Shown in pieces: positions 19,331 through 31,495 of a stretch of 64,000 bases of DNA. This DNA comes from Tillandsia leiboldiana (lineage: Eukaryota; Streptophyta; Magnoliopsida; Poales; Bromeliaceae): assembly GCA_029204045.2 (NCBI GenBank), contig CM055062.1, positions 8,675,705-8,739,704 of the forward strand, given 5' to 3'. Numbering within the stretch: the first letter of the stretch is position 1; each line of letters opens with the position of its first letter. Under the pieces are notes generated by a model. The model searched no databases and was not told where the DNA came from. It saw only the letters and a program-made list of their open reading frames with translations. Position numbers and translations under genes: made by a program.

Positions 19331-20030
19331 ATGGTACTAGAAAATGTACCTATTTTACCTACTGTCAGAGATTCAGGAGGTCAAAATCATGCTCACGCAT
19401 CGACATCGGATCATCATATGCGATATTCTCCGTCGACATCGAGTCGTCTGGTACATTCATTTTATTATGATTTTTTTAAGGGCATTTTATACATTTTTGT
19501 AATTAAGTGTCGTAATTCAAATTAACTGTGACTAATTAAGTATCTCATTATTTTATCACTAAAATTGTAATTTAATTTTATTTATTATTCGACCTCCTTC
19601 AATATAGAGCCATCAGGTGCCACGATCTCCATCTCCACCCATTCAGGCCCTTATGATATATCCTTCCATATCAGAGTCGCTTCCACCGTCAGTATCACGT
19701 AGTTATTTTATTTCGATGTATTCACGTCGTCATGCCTCGTCATCATCACAGCACTTACTAGCATCTACGTCAGTCATTTTCGAGTGTGATCAACCACTAC
19801 CATAGGAGATCCAAGAGATTACTGAGCATCATACGGGCACTATTATCAAGAATCTTGATCAGATGGCAGAGATCGAGTCACTTGATGATATGCGTATTAT
19901 TGAGCTTGATGTTCATCGTGGGCGTGGGCATGGACTTAGACGCGAGCATGGCTGAGGACGTTAAGGGAGAGGACGAGCTCAATATTGAGATTCTGATCGT
20001 GTTACTTTTTTTACTTCATGTAGTTTAAAA
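19331..20030 (+). pseudogene. Unrecognised exon-like fragments, Ser/Pro/His-rich
   Basis: Two open segments have exon-like borders. The first, 19334-19449, ends before a GT. The second runs from an AG at 19609-19610 to about 19960 and encodes a Ser/Pro-rich stretch, an acidic stretch and an Arg-Gly-rich end (RGRGHGLRREHG). In-frame stops interrupt the second (about 19803 and 19950). Such low-complexity tails occur in transposase- or PMD-related genes, but I do not recognise a family. Confidence 0.3.
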
Positions 20031-20194
20031 AAAAGTATATTATTAAAATTCTGATGATGTTGAATTTTCTTTATTGCTCATCGATAATTTCTTAGTGTGG
20101 TTAAAGCTTTGTTGTTAAAATTTTGATTATTGTGAAAAATATTATACAAATTATGATTTTTTTTACTTAATAAAATGAAACTGAATGAGTAGCA

Positions 20195-20560
20195 GATTAA
20201 AAGTGATGAATCATTCACCACCTTCTGCTTTTCTCTTAAAGACGATGATATTCACTGCCTTCTGCCTTTCTCTTAAAGGCGGTGAATCATTCACCGCATT
20301 CTGCTTTTCTCTTAAAGACAGTGAATCATTCACCGTCTTCTATTATTCTCCTAAAGACGGTGGATGATTCACCGTCTTATGCCACTTATCAAAATCCAAC
20401 TAAAACCTCTTGAAGACGGTGAATTGTGTCTAACTTACAATGTGTGAAAAATATTCTTAAATGTGGTAAATTATTCAACGTCTTTAGAAGACGATGAACG
20501 ATTCACCGCCTTTAATGAAGGCGATGAATCATTTACCGCCGTGAATAATTCATCATCTTT
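20195..20560. repeat. Tandem/dispersed palindromes with core GGTGAATCATTCACC
   Basis: About four units of ~51 bp (TTCTGCTTTTCTCTTAAAG plus a near-perfect palindrome GACGGTGAATCATTCACCGTC or variants) run from 20205 to 20375. Several diverged or half copies follow at 20415-20560. Each palindrome could fold as a 10-bp stem. Confidence 0.65.
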
Positions 20561-21365
20561 TAAACATGTTATTTCTACAAATAAAATTTTTATAGGATTA
20601 TTTCGTAAATTATAAATTTTTTAAAGGTTATTTAAAAAAAAAGTCCAAATTACTAAGATGTCACAATTAAGATCGAATCAAATAATTTAACTCTAATTTA
20701 GATAGAATTGCTTATTCCAACCCTACACATCCAATAAATAATATAATATTTTCAAAGCAAATTTCTTCAGAAATTTCACAATATTTCCCACTTGGCAAAT
20801 ACAAAAGAAAGTAAATATCTAATTGCTAGTCAATATGATAGCAAACAAAACAAGCAATAAGAAAACCTAATTTGATTTCCGATAAACTTTAATTAGTTCC
20901 ATTGTGGTTGGTTGCATTTTTACTTTACCACCGCTTAAAATGTTCTACTTTGGTGCTATGTAGTTTTATTTTTATTTTTCCATAAGAACCTGCTGTTAAG
21001 TAGGAAGCAAAGTATAACAATTCACAAACCACAATGCAGTAAAATATTAATTTTTACAAACCATAAGATGGTAAATTATAGTAGTTTACTACCTTACAAT
21101 TTACATTTTACCACCCTGTGGTTGACGAAACATAGCACTTGCTACTCTGCCTAATGTCAGGTAATAAAATTTTTCAACCCATAGAGTGGCTGGGTATAAT
21201 GTGCCAAATGGTGGAGAGGCTAATTGAAGTCATCCTTCTATTCTTGTTATTGATCAAACAAAAAAATACTAACCCATAGTGAAAAGAGGCAAGATACAGA
21301 AAAAACCTCATTCGGACAATTAATAGAGATATTCCTGATACAGAGTTTATGTTTATGCAGTCAAA
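20561..21365. other. AT-rich intergenic sequence
   Basis: No coding signal. The segment 20895-21130 has two related copies of a TTTTACTTTACCACC / CATTTTACCACC phrase and of GTGGTTG in direct orientation, suggesting an old small repeat without identifiable ends. Confidence 0.4.
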
Positions 21366-21371
21366 TTTATT
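21366..21371 (-). terminator. Candidate polyadenylation signal of the limit dextrinase gene
   Basis: AATAAA on the minus strand, about 110 bp downstream of the stop codon. Confidence 0.4.
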
Positions 21372-21481
21372 CTACTATAATATTCGGATAACTTTTTCCG
21401 GCCTAATTCTTATTAGACTTTTATTCATACATCACTCAGATACGAGTATGTAAAATATACTCACTAGCGCCATTTGATATC

Positions 21482-24400
21482 TTAAGGAGTGCTCCGAACA
21501 TCAACAAAAACTGCTGTGGTTCTCTGAGGAACGGTGAAGCGACCGGTAACTGCCTCATACGTTGATCTTTTGACTAACTCATCCGCCGATTTCAACTGTG
21601 TCGATTTCGATTCACATTTAAATAATCATAGGACTTCCCAAGCATAGTGCACAAATCAAATGACAAATAAATTAAAATTATAGTACCTGAACAGGGTGCA
21701 ATTCAAGTGCTCTCGACCTGAGTGCAGGAACTTCTATAGAGACTTCAGATGGGCATGCATTGAAGACAACTACAATATAGGAGTAGCTGAAGCACAATGC
21801 TAAGTGTGATTAATTGATATGAAACTAAATAATTTGCCATAAAAAATATTAAAACCAGAAATTGAATGAGCAAACGTATACTACTCACATTGGATCTATC
21901 TGGGTTATGCCTGGTTTTCCATCATGTCCATCTTCGATACTCATAATGATTGCTCCAGGGACCCATGAAGGACCTGTGTTGTGGAATCGAACTCGTTCCT
22001 ATATATTAATGGTGGGAATCAGTATGCGGAATTAAGAAAGAAAAAAGGTGAAACACTCAAACCAATGAAACCACGATATTATGTTAGTGTTCATCTTGAA
22101 GTTAAATCTAGTGGCAAAAATTGCACTGCAGCAGGGTGAGAATCTGGTAATCAGAACGTATGTTTCGTATGTTATGCCAATTATTTTGACCTACGAATAT
22201 ACAAATTACAGGGCTCTCATCAATAAGACCCATGCATTTACAGTCCAATTTTCCAACTTAGTCTATAAGGGGCAATTTTTCTTTTTGAGGAAAAGCGCAT
22301 AAAATCTATTCCATATTGGCGGCCATATATCAATCATATCTATTTACTGTAAGCTTCACTGTGTTACACGAAAGAATTTGATAGAATATTTAGTTATTTT
22401 TAAGAGAAAAGTGGTTCATCCTGACTAAACCCTTCAATATTATCAAATGCTAAGTTTTTCTTCTTAACAAATTTTGCAAGAATTAGAGTTGTTTTCCAAA
22501 TATGAAAGTGTTTAATTGCATAATAACACATTCAGTAGTAATTAGAATAAACTGGTTCAAACTTTCAAGTAATTAAAACTGAAGATTGATTATATAGTAT
22601 AATTATTTGGACTCTATTGAACTGATACATTGTATTGTAAATTGTAAGTAATAACCGTGCAAAAAACTTGCAGAGAATAAAACATTCTACCTGAATGCTA
22701 TTTGACGTCCCCAAACGAAAAAGTGGCGAGGAGTATCTGATCTTCAAAAGGTCAACAAAATTATCAAGTGCAGCAAGAATGTGGCTTTTCTCAGGATTGA
22801 AGGATGGATTGGCCAACCGTGGTTTGATCCTGGTATAATTATTAAATATTACTAAAATAGGAAACTTACAAACCGCCAAATAAGTTACATAGCACTTTAT
22901 TAGTATATTGTAAGATGAACTAATATAAAATATTGTCAGATGAACTCAATATATTTTATAGAAATCAACAGATAAAATCAACCCATTGCAATTGAAATGA
23001 TATCAAATCCAACAAGCGGGAGATAGAAACATACAGAGGCCAGTTGTTCTCATTCTTTTCTCTCGGCGGAAGTCCGACACCCCAGTTGTTTGTTTCATAA
23101 CTAAAGTCGAGCCTTTTCAATCATGGGGGTAAAAAATGAACATAGAGATGAAAAAATATGCGCTCATATGAGAATTAGCTTTTCGTATTGCTTCTATTTG
23201 GTCGTTTGGAAACCATTATATTTATGTTGTTTTAATAACCAACCTGTTAAACCAATCACCAGAGTTATATGAGTCGCGATCAAGTGATTTGGACCGCAAT
23301 ATCTCATCACCAGCATGGAAAAATGGTATTCCCTATGAAGATGAAGACATGATTGGACAACAAACTTTGATTAGTCTGATGGCCTCTTGATGGTCTTGCA
23401 ATAGCGGTAGATAATCAGAGTGCTTTTCGAAAAATGACTTATAACTTCCAACAGTAAAAAATAAGTCATTTCACTGTCGCAGGTGATTACTCCAGAAAGA
23501 GTCAGCACATCACTGGTCTTTCTCTTGTAAGTGATTTTCTACCGAGAGCCATAAGGCCCATAATGATGGCAGGAACGATTTCTTCAAAGGAGAAAAATTA
23601 GTTCCCATTCCAACAAAACTTATAGTGACAGCATATCTTATGAACAATTACAGTGAAAGTGGCAATCTTTATACAATAATAATTTAAGCACATATCTGCT
23701 TCCTCTTAATCTTAACGAAGAATAAACATAGAAGGTAAAAAAATATACGTCTCTATAAGCGAGGCATATAACTGCACAGTTAGAATTAATTACAAAAAGA
23801 ATTGCAAACTAATGACTAGGACATGTTAAAAGCATTGGGACAAACCTGGGACAATGCTATGATGCTTGAGGCCAAATGATTTATCCTACATCTGTCATCT
23901 ACAGAGAGTTCCATTGGAGTCTGCACAACAAAAAGAGAATTTAAGATGAAAGAACTTTTACATCGTATATGATGTATAAAGGACAAGATAAATCTTTGCT
24001 CACATACATGACAAAGAACTGAAATATCAAGATTTGATGGCGCAAAACCAACAATTTATTGCTAAAGAACATCAGGAAGAAGAAATTTAGGGAGAATGCA
24101 ATTGGGGATCATTATCATAAAGATGCTTTATTTTGAATTTTCTCTACAAGAAATTAACTATGGAATATCTTGAAGAGTATTCGTAGACAAAACAGAGCAA
24201 AGCATTCCAACCTGTTCCTAAAAAAGATGACCAAAGAAGTATGCAAAATAGATCAATGTACCTTCAAGCTGACAATATCAAACAAAGTCTCATTGTCATG
24301 AGCAGACACATAGTTAACCTGAAAATGATACACCAACATTATTTTCTCATGAGACTTGTGTTATCAAAAGATGCGGAAATTATATAAGTTAATTTCCAAA

Positions 24401-24592
24401 TAAACCCCACAAACGAAATGAAGTATAATGTTGACTGCTTAAATTTGCAGTCGATATCAACTAATGCAAGATTGAAGTAGGTTATGCTACTTTTGTTTAA
24501 GAATTACCTGTAGATAGACTTACCGTTTCTGTGGGGGACAAAGCATACCCAACTGGCACTCCATCATGAGTCAGAACTTCTGATCCTTTCAT
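21482..24592 (-). CDS. PU1: Limit dextrinase / pullulanase-type debranching enzyme, 3' exons (partial)
   Basis: This plastid enzyme hydrolyses alpha-1,6 links in starch-derived dextrins. Nine exons are read, in transcript order: 24592-24524, 24318-24262, 23920-23846, 23332-23244, 23112-23035, 22829-22691, 21998-21889, 21786-21687 and 21595-21482 (stop TAA at 21484-21482). All borders have GT/AG, phases agree, and the joined 831 nt are open. The protein matches the C-terminal third of plant limit dextrinases: SAHDNETLFD in the second exon (GH13 conserved region IV), GIPFFHAGDEILRSKSLDRD, ETNNWGVGLPPREKNENNWP, SSPLFRLGTSNSIQ, RVRFHNTGPSWVPGAII and FTVPQRTTAVF near the end. The nucleophile and acid/base regions would be in upstream exons, which are not here: the preceding intron is occupied by Copia G from 24881. 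It is either a gene with a giant intron or a truncated copy; the intact frame favours the first or a recent break. Confidence 0.9.
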
Positions 24593-24880
24593 CTGTTTAA
24601 TAACACATAAATAGGATCACTAGTATGGTTATAGTCATAGGCTAATTTAAAAATGATATATATGAAAAACAAGAAATAACTCATGAGATTTCACAGGAAT
24701 ATAACCTGTCAATCAAAAAAATTGTAGAAAATGAACTAGAAATAGTTTGGTACCAGCATGCATCCTAAAATTTCTGCAAAAAGTAAGGACTCTCTGCACT
24801 AGTAACGTGCAAATAAATTAAGACGTAAGACCAAGGATTTTAAGCATTAATCTTTCATACAATACCACAAACAACCCAAA
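24593..24880 (-). other. Intron sequence of the limit dextrinase gene
   Basis: Lies upstream of the acceptor CAG at 24595-24593 on the minus strand. AT-rich, no exon recognised, and it ends where the LTR of element G begins. Confidence 0.6.
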
Positions 24881-25590
24881 TGTTATGGCAAAAGCAGAAA
24901 AGATTTAATTCGTCGAATGCGAAAATACCAAAACAGATACAAGAAAGAAGAAAAATAAAGCACATAAACATTTATACGATTCAACTACTGGCCTACGTCC
25001 ATGGACAAAAATGGAGCAAATTATTACTGTCAAAGGCAGAGTACAAAATTATATCTCTCAAAAGTCCCAAATCCCAAAATATGCTCAACGGACCTTATGT
25101 TGTATGACCGATAATTACAAAGCCACATCACTCACACGCGGCTCCAACGGCTTGGCTCTCCACACCAAGCTCGGCTCGGCTCGGCTCTTGGTGCATCCGA
25201 TGCACCGCTACTGCTACTCCAATGTATGGACCTCCAACATCTCTTAGCATTACACCAAACCACGCATGGCCTAATGTTTCTTAATTTCCAATCCACATAT
25301 AGCTATGTGTATATATAGGCATCCACCCCAACTTAATTAAACTAGTGCTCCAAGAAGCAACCGGATAGGACTCAAAGACCAATCCTATGCTGACTAGGAC
25401 TAATTATACTTCCTCTCTAAGACACAATAGACCCGAGCTACCAATTCACATAGGCCAACTCTAAATCCTAATCTATTTCTAATAGAGTTAGGATAATTAC
25501 TAATCATGAGTCCTCTTAATTTTTCTCCAATAAATTTTGGACCGCATCACAAGACGATTTGGGTCCAAAAAATTCGAGACATATTTAACA
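24881..25590 (-). repeat. 3' LTR of element G (710 bp)
   Basis: On the minus strand it begins TGTTAAATATGTCTCG (25590 down), right after a purine tract AAGGTGGAGAT, and ends TTTTGCCATAACA (24881). A TATATATA stretch lies at about 25307-25318. The 5' LTR is beyond the window. Confidence 0.75.
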
Positions 25591-25647
25591 AATCTCCACC
25601 TTGGCTCGAATTTTCTGTCTTCTCCACCAAACCCCTGAAGAGGCTCC

Positions 25648-25826
25648 TTAAGTGCTGCTGTAGACACCAACCAAATTCATGTAATGCTTAAACTTAGTCA
25701 CTAGAAGAGGCTTAGTCAAAATATCTGCTAGATTGTATGCAATACCAATCTTCTTTACAATAATATCACCCTGTACTACCACATCACGAACAACATGATA
25801 CCTAACATCAATATGTTTCGTTCTCT
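25648..25826 (-). pseudogene. RNase H C-terminus of element G
   Basis: The minus strand reads RTKHIDVRYHVVRDVV, then ADILTKPL, ending at a TAA (25650-25648). This is the end of Copia pol. It is cut at 25826 by element H and continues at 31496. Confidence 0.85.
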
Positions 25827-26400
25827 CGTTGTAAAATTTATATTATTAAATAAGATAATTCAATATCTTGCTTTAAAGGTAATGTAACTTTACCTTTCAA
25901 TTGTAGCTTTTGAAGAGAATTCCTATTAACCTAATCTTTATTAATTGGTGCTCTTTGATCTAACGTATATATTCACTACTTATTCCTATAACTCTTAGTG
26001 TTTAATTAATATGAAATCTATAAAGTTGTAGTAACTTATAGGATGGTGAAGCCTATATAAAGAGCGCTTCTCTACTCTCTTGAAACACATCAGCAAAAGG
26101 ACTAAAAGTTTATTTTACTTGAGAGAGAGTGGTCAAAGAAAATGTGTTCTTTTTGGTAGAGCTTTGGGCTCATCTACTTGTGCAGAATTGGTGAAGCCAC
26201 ATGACGAAGGTCGAGCCGTTATATCCTGAAGGGGACAAGTCAGTGTTCTGCATCGGTTGCATCGGTTTGAGGGCTTTGCCTATCGCAGAGGACTTGAATC
26301 TCCTTAAAGAGAGCGAGATATCCGTACCTCGACTTGATCGACTCGTTGACACTTTTCAATATTTTTTGTAGTCTAACCTCTATTTTGTGTATTTATACCA
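25827..26400 (+). repeat. 5' LTR of element H
   Basis: 574 bp, ending ...TATTTATACCA. It is highly similar to the 3' LTR over its whole length. A TATATAAAG promoter sequence is present at about 26054. Confidence 0.88.
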
Positions 26401-26422
26401 ACAATTTTAAGGAGATTCACTG

Positions 26423-27313
26423 ATGGAGACTACACATGAAAAGTCCAACGATACTACCGGGGATTTTAACAAGCCCTTCCGCTTCAAAGGAGCCCCCTTC
26501 AAGAGGTGGAAAGGAGAAGTGTTATTTTACCTCAATCTACTTAAAGTGGCATATGTCCTTACAGAGAAAAATCCAAAGAAAACTAACACCGACAATATGA
26601 CGAAGGATGATCTTTTCGAGCACTATGAGAAAACTGAAAAATACGAGAAGGATGAGTATAATTGTCGGTATTATCTTCTCAACTGCCTTTCAGACCAGTT
26701 TTATGATTATTATGAAAATACTTACTCCTCTGCAAAAAAGATTTAGAAGGCATTGCAGCTTAAGTATGATACAGAACAAGCTGGTGCAAAGAAGTACGCT
26801 GCTAGTCGCTTCTTTCGCTACCAAATGGTCGAAGGAAAATCCATGGTGGAACAAGTTCAAGATTTTCAGATGATCGCCCATGAAGTTCAATCCAAATGAG
26901 TTAAGTTCGGAGACAACTTGATCGTGCTAGGGATCATCGATAAATTACCACCATCATGGAGGGAATTCCAAAAGACCCTTCGACATAAACAAAAGGAGAT
27001 GTCTCTCGAAACATTAATTGCACGCATTTGCGTGGAAGAGGAGGCAAGAGGTCAAGATGCACTTGAAGCAAAAGAGAATGATGCTAGCGTCACTAAGGTA
27101 AACTTAGTATCATCTCATTCTTTACCTAATAACAATCATTCTAGAAATACATATTTGAAGTCTAAGAAGAAAATTGGAAAGAATAGTGGTAGATCTCAAT
27201 TTAAGAAAACTTCAAATAACCAAGAACCTCCTTCTCAAGAGAAAAATTCTATAGTTTGCTATGTCTGTGGCAAAAGTGCTTACTGCTCGAATTTGCAAAT
27301 TTCGAAAATGTAA
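26423..27313 (+). pseudogene. Copia Gag of element H
   Basis: Starts METTHEKSNDTT and runs through the Copia gag domain (RWKGEVLFYLNLL), with a frame break at about 26746 and a stop near 26900, resuming as GIIDKLPPSWREFQKTLRHK. The zinc knuckle near 27257 keeps CYVCGK but its second half is disrupted by a frameshift. Confidence 0.8.
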
Positions 27314-27339
27314 ATCTTTACTTCAAGCTAACGTTACCG

Positions 27340-27959
27340 AGGAACCACTTGTGGAAATGATTACAGACGTATACCTGGTTGAAAATGCTGAAGGATGGTG
27401 GGCAGACTCTGGTGCCAATAGGCATGTCTGTCATGATAAGACTTGGTTTAAAGTTTATACTCCCTATGAACAACCAAGAAGTATCATGCTTGGCGATTCA
27501 CATACTTCTGAAGTTTTAGGGAGTGATGAGATCGAGCTAAAATTTTCTTCTGGAAAGGTGCTCATCTTAAAAGGTGTGTTGTATACACCTTTGATTAGGA
27601 AGAACTTGATGTCAAGTTTTTTTCTTAATAAAGCTGACTTCAAACAGACCATTGAGTCTGATCAGTATGTTATTTCCAAAAATAGAAAATTTGTGGGTAA
27701 AGGTTATGCATGCGATTGAATGTTTAAATTAAACATTGAGAATAAAGCATTATCTACTTCTGCTTATATGCTTTCTTCTGTGTATTTTTGGTATGCTCGT
27801 TTGTGTCATATTAATAACAGATATGTTAGCTTGATGAGTAGTTTAGGATTAATTCCCAGGCTGAGTAGTGATTTTGACAAATGTGAAACATGTAATAAGT
27901 CAAAAATCACTAAACGACCTCATAAGAGTGTTGAACGAAGTACCGAATTACTTAGTTAA
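27340..27959 (+). pseudogene. Protease and GAG-pre-integrase region of element H
   Basis: WWADSGANRHVC (about 27398-27433) contains the aspartic protease site, followed by LKGVLYTPLIRKNL. A stop at 27718 separates it from the GAG-pre-integrase part (WYARLCHINNRYV, CETCNKSK), which supplies the zinc-binding His/Cys residues. Confidence 0.8.
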
Positions 27960-28600
27960 TTCACAATGATATTTGTGAATTTGAAGGTACTCTAGCTCGT
28001 GGAGGAAATAGATATTTTATTACTTTTATAGATGATTTTTCTAAATATACTTATGTTTATTTACTAAAAAATAAAAGTGATGCTTTTGACAAATTTAAAA
28101 ATTTCCTCCATGAAGTAGAAAATTAATTCTGTAAAAAGATTAAAAGAATTAGAAGTGATCGAGGTCGTGAGTATGAATCTACGGGATTCAATTCTTTTGT
28201 TCAGTCTTTAGGAATTATCCATGAAACTACAGCTCCATATTCGCCTGCTTCTAATGGAGTGGCTGAGAGAAAAAGTAGAACACTTATTAAGCTAACAAAT
28301 GCTACGATAGTTGACACCGGTGTACCCTTAAATCTTTAGGGTTAAGCTATTTTAACTGCAAGTTATGTCTTGAATTGCGTGCCACATAAGAAGTCTAAAA
28401 TGACACCTTCTGAGTTGTGAAAAAGGTATAAGCCAAATTTGGGATATCTTAAAGTGTGGGGTTGTCTAGCTTATGTGAGGCTATCAGACCCTAAAAGACC
28501 CAAATTGGGTGTTAGAGCTGCCACTTCTATATTTTTTGGATATGCCTTGAATAGTTCAGCCTATAGATTTTTGGACATTGAAAATAATGTAATTTTTTAA
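27960..28600 (+). pseudogene. Integrase core of element H, degraded
   Basis: Reading across frames shows the integrase core: FVNLKVL-like start, RYFITFIDDFSKYTYVYLL at about 28011-28067, SDRGREYES near 28158 and SPASNGVAERK near 28240. Stops at about 28126 and 28337 and others make it inactive. Confidence 0.75.
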
Positions 28601-29084
28601 TTAGGAGATGCTATTTTTTATGAAGATAAGTTTTCTTTAAAATCGAAAAATAGTGGGGGTCAAGAATTTAAAAGTATTTCGAACAAACCAAGTTCTTCAA
28701 ACTCTCTTTCACAAAACTAAGAACAATATGTTTTTTAACCTAGAAAGAGTAAAAGAAATAGAATAGAAAAAGATTTTGGCCCTGATTATATTGTTCTTAA
28801 TATTGAAGAAAACTCATTTTCTTTACAAGAAGTTCTATCTTCAAATGACGCCATTTTTTGGAAAGAGGCTGTAACTAATGAGATGAAATCCCTAATTTCT
28901 AATCAAACTTGAAAATTAGTGGATTTACCTCCAGGCTGTACAACAATTGGTTGTAAATGGGTCCTCAGAAAGAAATCGAAACCAGATGGGAGTATAGACA
29001 AGTATAAAGCGAGACTTATCGCAAAAAGGTTATAAACAAAAAAAAGATCTAGACTTCTTTGATACCTTTTCTCCGGTTACTAGA
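28601..29084 (+). pseudogene. Linker and start of the RT domain of element H
   Basis: Several stops. The start of Copia RT can be read (WKEAVTNEMKSL near 28858, GCKWVLRKK near 28950, DGSIDKYKARLIAK near 28987), with a frame break around 29025. Confidence 0.65.
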
Positions 29085-29678
29085 GTGACATCCATCAGAA
29101 TTCTCATTGCTATTGCGGCAATATATGATTTACAAATTCATCAGATGGATGTAAAAACCGCCTTTCTAAATAGTGACCTAGATGAGAAAATTTATATGAA
29201 CCAACCTGAGGGGTTCATAGAGCCTGGGCAAGAAAATAAAGTGTGTAAACTAAATAAATCCCTTTATGGCTTAAAGCAGGCACCCAGACAGTGGCATGAA
29301 AATTTTGATTCTTGCATGATTGAGAATGACTTTAAATCAAACGAGTGTGATAAGTGCATCTACTACAAAACTTTTGAAAAGTCGCATGTAGTTGTTAGCC
29401 TTTATGTGGATGATTTGCTAATTTTTGGCTCTAACTTAAATGTTATTAATGAGACAAAAATTATGTTAAATCATTATTTTGAAATGAAAGATTTTGATGA
29501 CGCTAACTTTATTTTGGGTATGAAAATTACCAAAACACCAGATGGTATTTTTCCTGATCAGTCGCATTATGTTGAGAAAATTTTAAGAAAGTACAACTTT
29601 CTTAATTGCAAGCATGTGACTACACCTTTGATTCGAGTGTTCACTTATTTCCCGTTAAAAGTGAAAATGAAATTTTAA
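29085..29678 (+). pseudogene. Reverse transcriptase of element H
   Basis: An open stretch of RT: HQMDVKTAFLNSDLDEKIYM, QPEGF, SLYGLKQAPRQWHE and the catalytic YVDDLLIF (about 29404-29427). The frame is lost at 29678. Confidence 0.88.
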
Positions 29679-29689
29679 AATCAAAAGGA

Positions 29690-30351
29690 AAATGCTAGTA
29701 TGATTGGAAGCTTGCGGTTTGTGACTGATTGCACTAGACCTGATATTGCATATGCAGTAGAAATACTTAGTAGATTTACAAGCAAGCTGGGTACAGAGCA
29801 TTGGCATGCCATGGAACGTGATGAGATATCTCATTGGTACCAAAACTTATGGCTTATTTTATGGGAAGTATCCTGAGGGTTATAGTGATGCTGATTGGAA
29901 TACCTTATCAGGTGATTCTCTCTCTACCACCGGTTATATTTTTACTTTAGCAGGTGGTGCTATATGATGGAAATCTAAAAAGCAAACTATCATTGCTAAT
30001 TCAACCATGGAAGCCAAGCTTATTGCTTTAGCTTCAGCTAGCGAGGAAGCTAGTTGGTTGAGAGATTTAGTATATGAGATTCCATTTCTAGAGAAACCAG
30101 TTCCATCTGTGTTGATACACTGTGATAGCACTGCTGCTATTGGTAGAGTAAGAAACCGTTATTATAACGGTAAATCCAGATTCGTGAGAAAAAAACACAA
30201 TACTATGAGATCATATATGAACAATGGTATTATCAATGTAGATTATATTAAATCTACTGATAATCTAGCAGATCCGTTAACTAAGGCCTTCGGAAGAGAA
30301 AGAATCTGGAGTACATCGAGGGGGATAGGGTTAAAGCCCATAACATCATGA
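29690..30351 (+). pseudogene. RNase H of element H
   Basis: SADWN-type start near 29887, stops around 29966, then an open stretch EAKLIALASASEEASWLRDL, IHCDSTAAIGR and DNLADPLTKAF, ending at 30351. Typical Copia pol end. Confidence 0.82.
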
Positions 30352-30920
30352 ACCATGTATGAGGATACCCAACCTGATGATCAGAGATCCTGAAAGTCGG
30401 GTTCAATGGAAAAAACAAATCATATGGTGGTCGTAAAGAATGCACAACATATAGATCTACGTGATCTAATATTTACCTATCCCTATGGTGTGAGTGCATT
30501 CATCCTGTAATGAAATGAGGGTTGAGTTATTACACTCTTAATGGAGTATGTGGCTCTTATTAGCAGGGTGTCAGAATTACAGGAGCACCCTTGACGGATT
30601 TCACCTCACACATGGAAGTGGGCCGCTTCTTATGAGAATAGGCTTTTTCTCAAAAATGCTTATGAAAATCAGGATAAGCACAAGACCGTAACGTGCTAGC
30701 TAGTAAAGCTCATGTCAACACCTAGATTGTTATATGCGAGCAGTGACACTCTATTTCCCTTAAGCAGCCAAAGTTCAAGTCTGAGACCACTCTGGCTCTG
30801 GAGTAGAGATCATTGTTTCACTAAGTGCAGGTTCAATGCAGAGCACACTTTCTTTATGTATAACGATCCCTCTTTGACAGTCAAACTCTCTTATATTTAA
30901 TAATAAAATGAGTGGGGGAA
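30352..30920 (+). other. 3' non-coding region of element H
   Basis: No coding signal. Ends in the purine tract GAGTGGGGGAA (30910-30920) abutting the 3' LTR. Confidence 0.7.
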
Positions 30921-31490
30921 TGTTGTAACATTTACATTATTAAATAAGATAATTCAATATCTTGCTTTAAAGGTAATGTAACTTTACCTCTCAATTGTAG
31001 CTTTTGAAGAGAATTCCTATAACCTATTCTCTATTAATTGGTGCTCTTTGATCTAACGTATATATTCACTACTTATTCTTATAACTCTTAGTGTTTAATT
31101 AATATGAAACCAATAAAGTTGTAGTAACTTATAGGATGGTGAAGCCTATATAAAGAGAGCTTCTCTACTCTCTTGAAACACATCAACAAAATGACTAAGT
31201 TTATTTTACTCGAGAGAAAAAGTGGTCAAAGAAAAGGTGTTCTTTTTGGTGGAGCGTTGGGCTCATCTACTTGTGCAGAGTTGGTGAAGCCATACGACGA
31301 GGGTCGAACTGTTGTATCCTGGAGGGGACAAGTCAGTGTTCTGCTGCATTGGTTTGAGGGCTTTGCCTACTACCGCAGAGGGCTTGAATCTCCTTAAAGA
31401 GAGCGAGATATCCGTGCCTCGGCTTGATCAACTCGTTGACACTTTTCAATAATTTTTGTAGTCTAATCTCTATTTTGTGTATTTACACCA
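30921..31490 (+). repeat. 3' LTR of element H
   Basis: 570 bp, TGTTGTAAC...TATTTACACCA. An ORF at 31173-31397 inside it also exists in disrupted form in the other LTR and is not taken as a gene. Confidence 0.88.
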
Positions 31491-31495
31491 TCTCT

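Larger units (their letters stand above)
25822..31495 (+). mobile_element. Copia retrotransposon H, full length with TSD, decayed
   Basis: LTRs at 25827-26400 and 30921-31490 are bracketed by a 5-bp duplication TCTCT (25822-25826 and 31491-31495). Internal order is gag, protease, integrase, RT, RNase H, the normal Copia order. Many stops and frameshifts make it inactive. The 5' LTR starts CGTTGTAA where the 3' LTR has TGTTGTAA, a T-to-C change at the terminal base. No clear initiator-Met primer site follows the 5' LTR. Confidence 0.9.

Noticed and set aside
31173..31397. 74-codon ORF inside the 3' LTR of element H
   Set aside because: The copy in the 5' LTR is interrupted by a stop, and the position (near the promoter and U5) suggests chance.
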